The position numbers were made by a program, and so were the translations under genes. A model generated the notes under the pieces. That model saw nothing but the letters and a program-made list of their open reading frames with translations. It was not told where the DNA came from and did not search any database. From Sutcliffiella halmapala (lineage in GTDB: Bacteria > Bacillota > Bacilli > Bacillales > Bacillaceae_I), in the NCBI RefSeq assembly GCF_002019665.1, contig NZ_KV917375.1, positions 504,001 through 568,000 of the forward strand: DNA of 64,000 nucleotides, given 5' to 3'. Each line of letters opens with the position of its first letter. The first letter of the stretch is position 1. This document shows, piece after piece, positions 40,993 to 50,590 of the stretch.

Positions 40993-43791
40993 GTGACCTT
41001 TAAGAAAAAACAATTGATTGGATTAGGAATAACGGTCTTTTTCCTTGTAATATTATTATCTGTGATTCTTTTAATGACCAGTTCCATGAAAGCAAACATG
41101 TTGGAAATAGTAGAAGACCGCTACTATAAAGTAAATAAAGCCACAGATATTAGACAGTTATTCTATGAAACGGATAGACAGATATTATTTGTTATTAATA
41201 GAAGTGAATCTGATAACATCGAACGAAACCTTGAAAATCTTGAAGAAAATCGCCAGGTAGTTCGAACTCAACTTATTGAGCTTGAGGCAGTATTGGATAA
41301 AAATGATACGAAAATACTTATGAGTAAGATGAAGGAAGAATATGCAGCTTATTGGGAAATGGAGCAAGATATCATTACTCAGATTAATGAGGGTGCTACT
41401 AATGATCAATTGCAGAGTATCTACTCTAATCATCGGGATAACCGAGAAGCGCTACTTCTGGATATTTCTGAATTTAAATTCTTGCAAGAAAGCTATATGG
41501 ACGAAATTTTACAAGACGCGAACGAAACCTATCAAAACATGGTTACCTTATTATTTGTGGCTGTAGCTTTCTCCTTGATAGTAATTATTACAACTACACT
41601 TTGGGTGGTTCGCAGTACAAACCAACGATTAGACGAAGTGAAAAAAGGTATTACAAATATTGATTATGATAACTTGACTTCCTTACCTAGGTTAAATACT
41701 GAAATTAAGGACGAAATAGGCGAGATTTCGAAGGCCTTTAACTCGATGGCTTCCTCTATTGAGTCTTATCATGTGAAAGAAAAGCAGTACACAGAAGAGA
41801 TTGGAAGACAGAATTGGATCCAGTCGAATTCTGCAGATATTATTAATCTATACCATCGCAACGTTGCGGTCGACTCCCTTGCAGAGAAGTTTATTGCGAC
41901 CATTGCACCTTTAGTGGATGCAAAGCTTGGAGCATTCTATCTTTTGGATGGAGAAGGAAAAGGTACTTCGTTTAGAAAGATTGCTACTTATGCAGACGGA
42001 GCGGAAGATGTGGGTGGAGAAGCGTATAAGCTACGTCAAGGATTAATCGGTCAAAGTGCATGTGATAAAAAATCGATTCTTCTTGAAGATATACCGGATA
42101 ATTATTCTGTTGTCACAACAGGTCTTGGTACTATTAAACCGAAAAGTATTATTATTGCACCTGTTATCATCAAGGATGAAACTATTGCCGTTATTGAACT
42201 GGCAAGTTTAACGACGTTTACGAAAACGCATCTTCAATTGGTAAACAAAGTACTAGAAACACTTGGTATTGCGATTACAAATATTCTTGGCAGGATGGAA
42301 GTTGAGAGATTGTTAGCGGAGTCACAGGCTCAAACCGAGGAATTGCAATCACAATCAGAGGAATTACAGGCACAATCGGAAGAACTTCAAACTCAATCTG
42401 AAGAATTACGGATGATCAATGAGCAGTTAGAAGAGCGCTCACGTGATGCCGAGCTGAAGTCAGCTGATCTTCAAAAAGCAAAAACAGAACTGGAAGAGAA
42501 AGCGAAGCAGCTTCAATTGAGCTCCAAATATAAATCGGAGTTTTTGGCAAATATGTCTCATGAACTTCGTACGCCATTAAATAGTATTCTTTTATTATCA
42601 GAAATGCTTGTAGAAGACTCAGAAGATATGCTAACAAAGGAACAAAAGGAATTTGCTCAAGTAATCAATTCTTCTGGACAAGATCTACTAAACTTAATTA
42701 ATGATATTTTAGATTTATCCAAAGTGGAAGTAAAGAAGCTGGAAGTGATGTTTGGGGAAGTGAACATTGAGGAGTTCGGCAACCGACTAGATCAACAGTT
42801 TACTCACATTGCCAAGCATAAAAAGCTTGATTATGAAGTAGTAGTTGGAGAAAATCTTCCAGACGTATTCTATACTGACGAGCAACGCCTGCAACAAATA
42901 GTGAAGAATCTCCTATCTAATGCCTTTAAGTTTACGGAACAAGGTACAATTTCTGTAAAGATAGAGAAAGCAGAGAAGAGAGATTTACTAAGGGCGAAAC
43001 CAGAAGTTCAAGCGGATACTTGGTTGAAAATCTCCGTTTCTGACACTGGAATTGGTATTCCCGATGATAAAATGAGCCTTATTTTTGAAGCGTTCCACCA
43101 AGGCGATGGCGCAACCATGCGAAAGTACGGCGGCACTGGCCTCGGATTATCGATTTCCAAGGAATTTTCGCGTTTGTTAGGTGGGGTCGTGCAAGTGGAC
43201 AGTGAAGAGAAAAAAGGTAGCACCTTTACGTTACTGATTCCAAGTTTACCAAAGGGGATGCCTCAACGCGACGAAGTAGAGGCTGCTTGGCATGAGGTTT
43301 CCACCACAAGTGAGAAGAAATTGATGGAAGTAAAAAATAGTGCGTTTGATATTAATCAAACAAAGGAAGTAGCTGCTACAATTCAAACAGAAACTGCCGA
43401 TATTTCTAATATTCTTAAGGGTAAGACAGTAGTAGTGGTGGATGATGACCATAGAAATGTCTATGCCTTGAATAATGCACTAAATAAAGAAGAGATGAAC
43501 ATTTTGACGGCCGAAAATGGACTGCAATGCTTGGATATTCTACATGAAACAGATCATGTAGACATAATTTTAATGGATATCATGATGCCGATTATGGACG
43601 GGTATAAAGCAATAACAACCATACGGAATCTGGAAACACATAAAGATGTTCCAATTATTGCCTTAACTGCCAAAGCAATGAAGGGCGATCGTGAGAAATG
43701 TCTGCAAGTTGGAGCGTCTGATTATATCAGCAAACCACTGAAGCTTGATCAGCTTTTATCTGCGATGCGGGTTTGGGTAGCAAATAAATAG
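40993..43791 (+). CDS. rsbK: RsbK-type hybrid sensor histidine kinase
   Basis: 932 residues from GTG 40993 (TAGGAG 6 bases upstream). Order: membrane helix about 9-30, extracytoplasmic CHASE3-like helical sensor 31-180, second helix about 182-205, HAMP about 205-260, GAF about 290-430, heptad coiled coil 436-500 with repeated QSEELQ units, HisKA with His about 523 in ANMSHELRTPLNSI, HATPase_c to about 760 (DTGIGIP, GGTGLGLSI), and C-terminal REC about 810-930 with Asp about 862 in LMDIMMP. This matches B. cereus RsbK, which with methyltransferase RsbM and phosphatase RsbY controls SigB. The next two genes are exactly those types. The link to SigB here is inference because rsbV, rsbW and sigB are not in the window. 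Confidence 0.88.
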   Translation: MTFKKKQLIGLGITVFFLVILLSVILLMTSSMKANMLEIVEDRYYKVNKATDIRQLFYETDRQILFVINRSESDNIERNLENLEENRQVVRTQLIELEAVLDKNDTKILMSKMKEEYAAYWEMEQDIITQINEGATNDQLQSIYSNHRDNREALLLDISEFKFLQESYMDEILQDANETYQNMVTLLFVAVAFSLIVIITTTLWVVRSTNQRLDEVKKGITNIDYDNLTSLPRLNTEIKDEIGEISKAFNSMASSIESYHVKEKQYTEEIGRQNWIQSNSADIINLYHRNVAVDSLAEKFIATIAPLVDAKLGAFYLLDGEGKGTSFRKIATYADGAEDVGGEAYKLRQGLIGQSACDKKSILLEDIPDNYSVVTTGLGTIKPKSIIIAPVIIKDETIAVIELASLTTFTKTHLQLVNKVLETLGIAITNILGRMEVERLLAESQAQTEELQSQSEELQAQSEELQTQSEELRMINEQLEERSRDAELKSADLQKAKTELEEKAKQLQLSSKYKSEFLANMSHELRTPLNSILLLSEMLVEDSEDMLTKEQKEFAQVINSSGQDLLNLINDILDLSKVEVKKLEVMFGEVNIEEFGNRLDQQFTHIAKHKKLDYEVVVGENLPDVFYTDEQRLQQIVKNLLSNAFKFTEQGTISVKIEKAEKRDLLRAKPEVQADTWLKISVSDTGIGIPDDKMSLIFEAFHQGDGATMRKYGGTGLGLSISKEFSRLLGGVVQVDSEEKKGSTFTLLIPSLPKGMPQRDEVEAAWHEVSTTSEKKLMEVKNSAFDINQTKEVAATIQTETADISNILKGKTVVVVDDDHRNVYALNNALNKEEMNILTAENGLQCLDILHETDHVDIILMDIMMPIMDGYKAITTIRNLETHKDVPIIALTAKAMKGDREKCLQVGASDYISKPLKLDQLLSAMRVWVANK

Positions 43792-43881
43792 GATATACAA
43801 GAGAGGGGAACGGTTGCGCATCTATTTATAGAAGTAGCCGTTTCTTTTTGTAATAATAGAGTACACGGAGGACAGGTTATT

Positions 43882-44700
43882 GTGCACAAGCAAGCAATAG
43901 AATTAGAGTTGTTTTTAACGGCAATTTATCGACTATCAGGGTTTGATTTTAGAAAATATATGCAATCATCTATTTTACGACGAGTGGAGAATAGACTCCG
44001 TTTGGAAGGATTATCGAATATGAGCCAATTGACGGAAAAAATAATCCATCATGATAGTTATCTTAAGAAGGTTTTAGATGACTTTTCGATAAATGTGACG
44101 GAGATGTTCAGAGACCCTTCTTTTTTTCTAACATTCCGCAAGAAGGTTATTCCAAAGTTAAGGGAGTTGCCTGAAATTCGTATCTGGCACGCTGGTTGTT
44201 CTTCTGGAGAAGAAGCCTATTCCATGGCGATTCTTTTGGAGGAGGAGGGGCTTGGACATAAAGCGAAAATTTATGCTACTGACATGAATGAGAAGATTTT
44301 GGAAAAGGCGGAAAAAGGAATTATCTCGTTTTCCAAAATGCAAGCATATACGACGAATTATATTCAAGCTGGTGGCAAAAATTCATTTTCAGAGTACTAT
44401 CATACCGACCATCAATTTGCTTATTTTAAAGAAGAACTGTTAAAAAGAATTATTTTTGCCCAGCATAATTTAGTGACAGATCGCTCTTTTAATGAATTCC
44501 ACGTCATCATTTGTCGAAATGTCCTCATCTACTTTAATATGGATTTGCAAAATAGCGTTTTGAGATTGTTTCAAGAGAGTTTGAGTACGGATGGCTTTTT
44601 AGGGCTGGGTAGTAAAGAGGCATTACGTTTAGATGTACATCCTGGAATTGAAGAGTTTGACGGTTGTCAAAAGATTTATCGTAAAAAAGCTGAGATGTAA
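43882..44700 (+). CDS. rsbM: RsbM-type (CheR family) protein methyltransferase
   Basis: 272 residues from GTG 43882 behind GGAGGACAGG. CheR N-domain about 1-75, SAM-binding domain after it with IWHAGCSSGEEAYSMAILLE, YATDMNEKILEKA, and FHVIICRNVLIYFNMDLQ. No chemotaxis genes nearby. In B. cereus the neighbour-encoded CheR-like RsbM methylates glutamates of RsbK and dampens SigB activation; the Glu-rich coiled coil of the kinase upstream is a plausible target. Gap of 90 bases from the kinase gene. Confidence 0.87.
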   Translation: MHKQAIELELFLTAIYRLSGFDFRKYMQSSILRRVENRLRLEGLSNMSQLTEKIIHHDSYLKKVLDDFSINVTEMFRDPSFFLTFRKKVIPKLRELPEIRIWHAGCSSGEEAYSMAILLEEEGLGHKAKIYATDMNEKILEKAEKGIISFSKMQAYTTNYIQAGGKNSFSEYYHTDHQFAYFKEELLKRIIFAQHNLVTDRSFNEFHVIICRNVLIYFNMDLQNSVLRLFQESLSTDGFLGLGSKEALRLDVHPGIEEFDGCQKIYRKKAEM

Positions 44701-44736
44701 GGGGTGTAGGTTGCTCCGTTTCTCAGCTTTTTTTTA
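44687..44736 (+). terminator. Terminator overlapping the rsbM stop
   Basis: AAAGCTGAGA (44687-44696) inside the last codons pairs with TCTCAGCTTT around a 26-base loop, followed by eight T residues. Confidence 0.75.
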
Positions 44737-44769
44737 TTTAGAATGCTACCCTGAGTAAAAGGTGATTCC

Positions 44770-45420
44770 TTTGACACTCTAAAAACGCCAAAACAGGGGA
44801 ATTGGTGAACGATTAGGAGCTGATCGTGCCCTCAAAACAAGAAAAACGAAAAATCGGGTAACGATGAAGCGCCGATCGTGCCCTCAAAACAAGAAAAACG
44901 AAAAATCGGGTAACGATGAAGCGTTGATCGTGCCCTCAAAACAAGAAAAACGAAAAATCGGGTAACGATGAAGCGCCGATCGTGCCCTCAAAACAAGAAA
45001 AACGAAAAATCGGGTAACGATGAAGCGTTGATCGTGCCTTCAAAACAAGAAAAACGAAAAATCGGGTAACGATGAAGCGTTGATCGTGCCCTCAAAACAA
45101 GAAAAACGAAAAATCGGGTAACGATGAAGCGTTGATCGTGTCCTCAAAACAAGAAAAACGAAAAATCGGATAACGATGAAGCGTTGATCGTGTCCTCAAA
45201 ACAAGAAAAACGAAAAATCGGATAACGATGAAGCGTTGATCGTGTCCTCAAAACAAGAAAAACGAAAAATCGGGTAACGATGAAGCGTTGATCGTGCCCT
45301 CAAAACAAGAAAAACGAAAAATCGGGTAACGATGAAGCGTTGATCGTGCCCTCAAAACAAGAAAAACGAAAAATCGGGTAACAATGAAGCTCCAATCGTA
45401 CCCCAATAACGCCATAATCG
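44770..45420. repeat. Array of eleven 52-bp tandem repeats with degenerate ends
   Basis: Units start at 44822, 44874, 44926 and then every 52 bases to 45342; a decayed unit precedes (from about 44770) and another follows (from 45394). Unit text: GATCGTGCCCTCAAAACAAG, AAAAACGAAAAATCGGGTAA, CGATGAAGCGTT. Variants: units 1 and 3 end GCC where 2 and 4 end GTT (a two-unit block duplicated); unit 5 has CCTTC; units 7-9 have TCCTC; units 7-8 have CGGATA. Since 52 is not a multiple of 3, no frame survives across units, so it is not protein-coding. Each unit can close a stem ATCGT/ACGAT plus CCC/GGG. The repeats touch each other, so it is not CRISPR. It lies between convergent rsbM and rsbY. Confidence 0.95.
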
Positions 45421-45610
45421 AGAAATTAAGTAAGCAAAACAAGCCCACATACAGGGCTTGTTACTCGCATTACAAAAACAGAAAGGTATTACCCACATTT
45501 GTAAGTAGAGCAGGGAGACAAATTGCTAGTTTTCATAACCTACGCACCTGTGGAAATCTCCCTTAACACTATCCTGTTAATCTGGCTTGGCTTGTTCCCC
45601 TCAGCCCTCG
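45421..45610. other. Interval between repeat array and rsbY end
   Basis: No gene or clear terminator for rsbY was found. Confidence 0.4.
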
Positions 45611-46753
45611 TCATCTCGCTTGTACAAACACAACACACATATCATCGGCAGCTTCTCCTTGCTGATCAACAGGTAATACAAGATTAATAGGCTCTGGGAC
45701 GCTTTCGATTTCCCATAGTTTGGATGCGGTCTTAACGAATTGTGGATATTGATTGATGCCAACCTTCTCCATCGTTTCCACGACTCCATCGGTATACAAT
45801 AGCACCTGCACAGAATTGTTATAGGAAATGGTCGTTTTTTTGATATCTATCTCTTCAAAAAAGCCGACCGCACAAGTACGGTTAGAAAGCTCTATTACCT
45901 CTTCTTCATCGACTAAAGCAAAGCCTGCAGGATGCCCGGCATTCACATATTCTAAGGTTTTCTTATCGGTATCTATTACTAGATAGATAGCCGTAAAATA
46001 ATAGGGAATTTGCTGATTGCGCAGGTTTAGGGTATACATCCAGCGATTCAATTCGCTCATTACTAGCTTAGGATCGGAGCAAGTTCGGATCGAATCTCGG
46101 AGTACAGAGGAAATAAACATGCACACTAGGGAAGCGGAAATTCCGTGCCCCATCATATCCAGTAAAATAACCGCATATCTGGAATCATCGATTTTGTACC
46201 AATAATACATATCTCCTGCCAATTTATAGGCTGGTATGTAGGAAGCCCTTATCGTCAGGTGATCCTCCTTGATAGGTTCACTTAAAAGGCTGTTTTGAAC
46301 CTGCATGGAGAGGTCTAATTGATTTCTGATTTTCTCATCATGCTTTTTGTTTTTATCCTTTTCAAGCTTTAGGCGTAATACAACTCTTATACGCGCCAGT
46401 AGCTCTGTCTTGTTAATTGGTTTCATTACATAATCGAGCCCACCAGCATCGAGCGCTTCCGCCATTTTGTTGGAATCCTCCAATGCTGTTACAAAAATAA
46501 TCGGTATGTCTTTTAAGTGAGGAATCCCTTGTAGCATTCTGCAAGCTTCAATTCCGTCGATTTCAGGCATCATGATATCCATTAATATAATATCAACCGG
46601 CATCTTTAACGGAACCGGCTTTTCTAAATTCAAGTACTCAAACATCTCTTTCGCAGATGTAAAGGATAAATAATCCTTATAGCCCGCCCTTTTTAAGATA
46701 TTCTCGATGACAAACAAATTTACTTGATTATCATCCACAATCAAAATGCCCAT
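45611..46753 (-). CDS. rsbY: RsbY-type response regulator with PP2C phosphatase domain
   Basis: 380 residues from ATG 46753 with AGGAG 9 bases upstream; the 410-residue frame adds an unlikely leader. REC domain about 1-120 (ILIVDDNQVNLFVIENIL, LMDIMMPEIDG, KPINKTELLARI), a linker helix, then SpoIIE/PP2C domain about 175-380 with metal Asp residues in KLAGDMYYWY, LLDMMGHG and LLYTDGVVE. RsbY in B. cereus dephosphorylates RsbV to free SigB and is activated by RsbK. Convergent with the kinase/methyltransferase pair. Role is by homology. Confidence 0.88.
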   Translation of the reverse strand: MGILIVDDNQVNLFVIENILKRAGYKDYLSFTSAKEMFEYLNLEKPVPLKMPVDIILMDIMMPEIDGIEACRMLQGIPHLKDIPIIFVTALEDSNKMAEALDAGGLDYVMKPINKTELLARIRVVLRLKLEKDKNKKHDEKIRNQLDLSMQVQNSLLSEPIKEDHLTIRASYIPAYKLAGDMYYWYKIDDSRYAVILLDMMGHGISASLVCMFISSVLRDSIRTCSDPKLVMSELNRWMYTLNLRNQQIPYYFTAIYLVIDTDKKTLEYVNAGHPAGFALVDEEEVIELSNRTCAVGFFEEIDIKKTTISYNNSVQVLLYTDGVVETMEKVGINQYPQFVKTASKLWEIESVPEPINLVLPVDQQGEAADDMCVVFVQAR

Positions 46754-47182
46754 ACATCGTTTCTCCTCTATGTAAACGTAATAATACTGCACGAACTTTA
46801 TATCCAAGCTTGTTGTAGAACATGCCCTGCTTAAAGGATACATGTAATTATATTGTAGCGTTTTTGGCGATGACTGTCACTTTTCGGAAGTGTATTTCCT
46901 CTGCTTCTGAAATAAGGATTAGTGTTTTTTAGCATCCAAACTTTAGGGGATTAGTCTGAAAATAGTTATCCGCTAATGTCTGAACTATGCATTCGACGAA
47001 GCAATGTGTTAAAGTTTAGGGGGAATAGAAAAAATATGGTCCGTAATCGGCATACCTACTATTGAAGGGGTGTTGTTTTTGCGTTCAGGAAAAATTTCAT
47101 TCCGTGTAGCTAGTCGAGAATTGAAAAATTGACTAAGGTTAAAATAGTCTTAATAGAAATAAAAATGGAGATGTGTTTTATC
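46754..47182. other. Divergent intergenic region rsbY / ugd
   Basis: About 430 bases. A possible minus-strand -10 TATAAT is at 46851-46846 for rsbY and a -35-like TTGACT at 47129 for ugd, neither with a good partner. A 17-codon frame at about 47080 (TTG start, [17 protein letters not shown]) is too short to support. Nothing else seen. Confidence 0.4.
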
Positions 47183-48349
47183 ATGAAAATTACAGTTGCA
47201 GGTACTGGTTATGTAGGATTATCGAATGCAGTATTATTAGCACAACATAATGAAGTAGTCGCGATCGATATTATTCAAGAAAAAGTAGATATGATCAATA
47301 GAAAAGAATCACCAATCGCGGATAAGGAGATAGAGGAATTCTTAACTAAAAAAGAGTTAAATCTTATTGCTACAACAGATAAAAATGTGGCATACCAAGA
47401 TGCGGAATTTGTTATCATTGCGACACCAACGGATTATGACCCGGAAAAAAATTATTTCAATACAAAATCTGTAGAGAACGTCATTGCGACGGTTTTGGAA
47501 ATTAAACCAGATGCTGTGATGGTAATTAAATCAACAGTTCCCGTAGGTTTTACAAAAGAGGTCAAAGAAAAATACCAAACAGACAATATTATTTTTTCAC
47601 CAGAATTTTTGCGTGAAGGACAGGCATTACATGATAACTTATATCCATCAAGAATTATTGTTGGAGAGAGATCCAAGCGTGCGGAAAGGTTTGCTGCTCT
47701 TTTAAAAGAAGCTGCCATTAAAAAAGATGTTCCGGTTCTTTTTACTGATTCCACGGAAGCAGAAGCAGTGAAATTATTTTCCAATACTTACTTAGCCCTT
47801 CGCGTTGCCTATTTTAATGAGCTTGATACGTATGCTGAATCGAAAGGGCTGGACACCAAACAAATTATTGAAGGTGTAGGTTTAGACCCGCGAATAGGTG
47901 ACCATTATAATAATCCTTCGTTTGGGTATGGTGGATATTGTCTTCCCAAAGATACGAAACAATTAAGAGCGAACTATGAAGATGTTCCTAATAACATCAT
48001 TGGAGCAATCGTCGATGCAAATACGACGAGAAAAGATTATATCGCATCCAAAATTTTAGAAAAGAATCCAAAAGTAGTTGGTGTATATCGACTAACGATG
48101 AAAACCAATTCTGATAACTTTAGAGCATCATCTATACAGGGTATAATGAAAAGAATTAAATCAAAGGGTGTCGAGGTAGTCATCTATGAACCAGTTCTTC
48201 AAGAAGATACTTTTTATAGTTCTAAAGTAATAAAGGATTTAGAGGAATTTAAACGTATTTCCGACATCATCGTTTCCAATAGACTCGATGAAAATTTGGT
48301 TGATGTAGAGGATAAGGTGTATACGAGGGATTTGTATAATAGAGATTAA
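47183..48349 (+). CDS. ugd: UDP-glucose 6-dehydrogenase (HasB-like)
   Basis: 388 residues from ATG 47183, the family start ([20 protein letters not shown]); GGAG is about 12 bases upstream, a weak site. NAD fold GTGYVGLS, central domain with [20 protein letters not shown], catalytic Cys about 253 in [15 protein letters not shown]-terminal UDP-binding domain. This short form is of the HasB/Cap3A type, oxidising UDP-glucose to UDP-glucuronate for capsule-like polymers. Stands alone here; galU and a processive GT2 lie 14 kb downstream. Confidence 0.92.
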   Translation: MKITVAGTGYVGLSNAVLLAQHNEVVAIDIIQEKVDMINRKESPIADKEIEEFLTKKELNLIATTDKNVAYQDAEFVIIATPTDYDPEKNYFNTKSVENVIATVLEIKPDAVMVIKSTVPVGFTKEVKEKYQTDNIIFSPEFLREGQALHDNLYPSRIIVGERSKRAERFAALLKEAAIKKDVPVLFTDSTEAEAVKLFSNTYLALRVAYFNELDTYAESKGLDTKQIIEGVGLDPRIGDHYNNPSFGYGGYCLPKDTKQLRANYEDVPNNIIGAIVDANTTRKDYIASKILEKNPKVVGVYRLTMKTNSDNFRASSIQGIMKRIKSKGVEVVIYEPVLQEDTFYSSKVIKDLEEFKRISDIIVSNRLDENLVDVEDKVYTRDLYNRD

Positions 48350-48376
48350 GGTGACAGGCACCACTAGAATTTTGGC
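48350..48376. repeat. GGTGACAGGCACC element
   Basis: GGTGACAGGCACCACTAGAA directly follows the ugd stop; same core as 56511 and (inverted) 50828. Confidence 0.55.
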
Positions 48377-48406
48377 TATAGATTCTTTTATTTGAACGTA
48401 AAAAAA

Positions 48407-48440
48407 GCAGGTAGGATGAATGTGTCCTAGCCTGCTCTTT
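48407..48440. terminator. Terminator shared by ugd and the CWB2 gene
   Basis: AGCAGG-TAGGA pairs with TCCTA-G-CCTGCT (one bulge) around GAATGTG, with A-run before and CTTTTATTTT after. Confidence 0.8.
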
Positions 48441-48444
48441 TATT

Positions 48445-50397
48445 TTAATAACCTTGATTAATTATGGGTGTTTTCATTGGTGTCTTTTTTTCTAAGTTAC
48501 TTTGTAAAAAGTTGTCTTTTTTGATGACTTCGACGCCGGTAGTCAGTTTGGTTGTATCTGCTAGAAACACCTCTGACAAAATAACCATATCGTTTTTGTT
48601 TTGGTGCATAGTTTGAATGTCTCCATGAGTGGATAAGGCACCGATTGGTCTGAAGCTCTGATAATCATATGCAAACATTAACCCGTTTAGTCCAAGGTAA
48701 AAGTTCTTAAGAGTATCATCGAATAGCATATCGCTAAACTCGTAGTCTAGTTCGCTATGATAGTTGAGGCTAGACCCTTGGAAAACATAGCCACTATTAT
48801 TAAAGATATAGTGGCCATCAGGAGAAATTTTGATTTTCGTTCCTAATGGATAATCTCCATGATATGGCGAGTCTCGGTATCCAGTTATGATCCCAGAAGA
48901 TATTTCATAAAGAAAAATATCCCTTGGAGAGAGCTGGGTGTCAATGGCATAAATTTTATTCTCACTGGAATCTAATTCAATGGAAGTAGACTGATAGATT
49001 CCTTTGGATGATAACTCTTTTCCGTTGGAGTTATAGCTTATAAGAGAAGTATGCTGACCAGAACCGCCAGCTACATAGATGAACCCTTCGCTATCGACTA
49101 CTATATCAAATGGATCCAAGTTAATTTCTAGTTTTTTATCTAGTTTAAATGTGTCGCTATTGATAATGGCAATTGCTCCCTCTTGATACTGATCCCAATA
49201 GGAACTATGCTCTCTCTTTAATAATGCAACATATAGCTTATTATTAGCAAAATAGATACTTTCTGGTTTTTCCTTAAATTCTATTGTCTGAACTTTTCCG
49301 GTTTCATAATTTAATGCCCGAATTAATTTATCTTTACTATTCGTATAATAAATGATTGGTTTCGTAGGATGAATAGTAGAATCTACAATGTCTTCTTTGA
49401 TGATTTGACGGAGATCACTATCGACAAAAGCGCTGGAATCCCATACTACATCTGAAGAAACTGCATTTTCCCCACCAATCACAAAAATGTTTTCATAGCG
49501 ATTTACACTAAAATGCTTTTCCACCTCGGATACTACTTTAGTAGGGTGAGATAAAATGACATTAGCATTTAACACTTTTGATAATCCTGAAGCGGTTACA
49601 GCGTCGGGATAATCTTCCTTAGTACTACTAACAGAAGTTCCTCTTACAATAATAGCGCTCTCTGTTAGATTTTTATTCAGTGATTGAATATTAGTATCAA
49701 ATCTATTTTTTCCGGATATCCGTTTAACTTTAATGCCTTTTTTTGAAAGTTGTGAGGCTACATTATTTCCGATGACCTTATCTCCACCGTAAATGGTCAC
49801 TTCTTTAATAGTTTTTGGTAATTCTATAGGTATATTTTTATCCGTTGCTAAATAAATTGGAATTCCCTCAATTGCAGAGGTGCTGGAAGCTGAAATAGCG
49901 TCTGCAACGGTGTAGCCGTTTACAAGAATTGCTTTTGAATATGTGTCGGTGTTTGCTGTTTTATTGATATTTGCCGCTGTTTCAAATCGGTCTTTACCTG
50001 ATATCCGTTCTACATTATAACCTTCTTTTTTTATTGATTTTTCAATCTCGATACTAATAGCAGAATTACCACCGAGAAGGAATACTTTACTTACCTCTAA
50101 TCGTCGCATTTCCCTGATTACATTTTGAGGTAAGGAGTTCGTGTAAGTTAATAGAATAGGGGCTTCTTTTTTTCCAGATAAACTAGCTGCTGCTAATGCA
50201 TCAGCAGGATTGTCTGCTCTGGCGATAATTAAGGTATCAGATGTATCCCATCCGGCCTCAGAAATCGCAATAGCTGTGGAAATTCTATCATTTCCGGCTA
50301 TTCGGTAATAATCACTTACTGCCAATGTCTCTTTTGGAAAAAGAAACACTGTAAAAGAAAAGAGCATAACCAACAACATAGACAAAATTTTTCTCAT
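48445..50397 (-). CDS. Cell-wall-binding (CWB2) protein with propeller-like C-terminus
   Basis: 650 residues. Signal peptide about 1-26 (LLVMLFSFTVFLFPKETLAV). Three CWB2 repeats about 30-320 (RIAGNDRISTAIAISEAGW, RISGKDRFETAANINK, RISGKNRFDTNIQSLN), each with an ILLTY/ILG(G) core; this domain anchors proteins to anionic wall polymers. Residues about 340-640 show repeated short beta-type motifs (IYFANNKLYVALL, GFIYVAGGSGQHTSLISY, ENKIYAIDT), as in a YncE-like beta-propeller. Surface protein, ligand unknown. A cre-like site lies about 120 bases upstream. A solitary CWB2 relic is found at 51575 on the other strand. Confidence 0.88.
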   Translation of the reverse strand: MRKILSMLLVMLFSFTVFLFPKETLAVSDYYRIAGNDRISTAIAISEAGWDTSDTLIIARADNPADALAAASLSGKKEAPILLTYTNSLPQNVIREMRRLEVSKVFLLGGNSAISIEIEKSIKKEGYNVERISGKDRFETAANINKTANTDTYSKAILVNGYTVADAISASSTSAIEGIPIYLATDKNIPIELPKTIKEVTIYGGDKVIGNNVASQLSKKGIKVKRISGKNRFDTNIQSLNKNLTESAIIVRGTSVSSTKEDYPDAVTASGLSKVLNANVILSHPTKVVSEVEKHFSVNRYENIFVIGGENAVSSDVVWDSSAFVDSDLRQIIKEDIVDSTIHPTKPIIYYTNSKDKLIRALNYETGKVQTIEFKEKPESIYFANNKLYVALLKREHSSYWDQYQEGAIAIINSDTFKLDKKLEINLDPFDIVVDSEGFIYVAGGSGQHTSLISYNSNGKELSSKGIYQSTSIELDSSENKIYAIDTQLSPRDIFLYEISSGIITGYRDSPYHGDYPLGTKIKISPDGHYIFNNSGYVFQGSSLNYHSELDYEFSDMLFDDTLKNFYLGLNGLMFAYDYQSFRPIGALSTHGDIQTMHQNKNDMVILSEVFLADTTKLTTGVEVIKKDNFLQSNLEKKTPMKTPIINQGY

Positions 50398-50516
50398 AAT
50401 TCATTTTTTCCCCCGTTATTCATTTTAAATATATAAGTACTGCTCATAATTATAATCGGGAGGGGAGTGCTTGTCATTACTTTTTGTGACGCTTATAACA
50501 TGCCGTTAAATGGAAA

Positions 50517-50531
50517 ATGAAAGCGCTCGAA
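50517..50531 (-). promoter_or_regulatory. cre-like site upstream of CWB2 gene
   Basis: ATGAAAGCGCTCGAA fits the cre consensus with one mismatch. Located about 120 bases before the CWB2 ATG. May be chance. Confidence 0.35.
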
Positions 50532-50590
50532 ATTTTTAATTTTTCATGTTTTAGGCTCATCTTTGGCTGTTTCTCTCTACTTAATGTTCT

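Noticed and set aside
44770-45420. CRISPR array
   Set aside because: The whole 52-base period is conserved; there are no unique spacers and no cas genes.
45248-45448. 66-codon minus-strand frame inside the repeat array
   Set aside because: The 52-base period shifts the frame each unit, no ribosome binding site, and the text is only repeat translation.
47080-47133. 17-codon frame [17 protein letters not shown] before ugd
   Set aside because: Has a G-rich stretch upstream, but too short and without recognisable homology.
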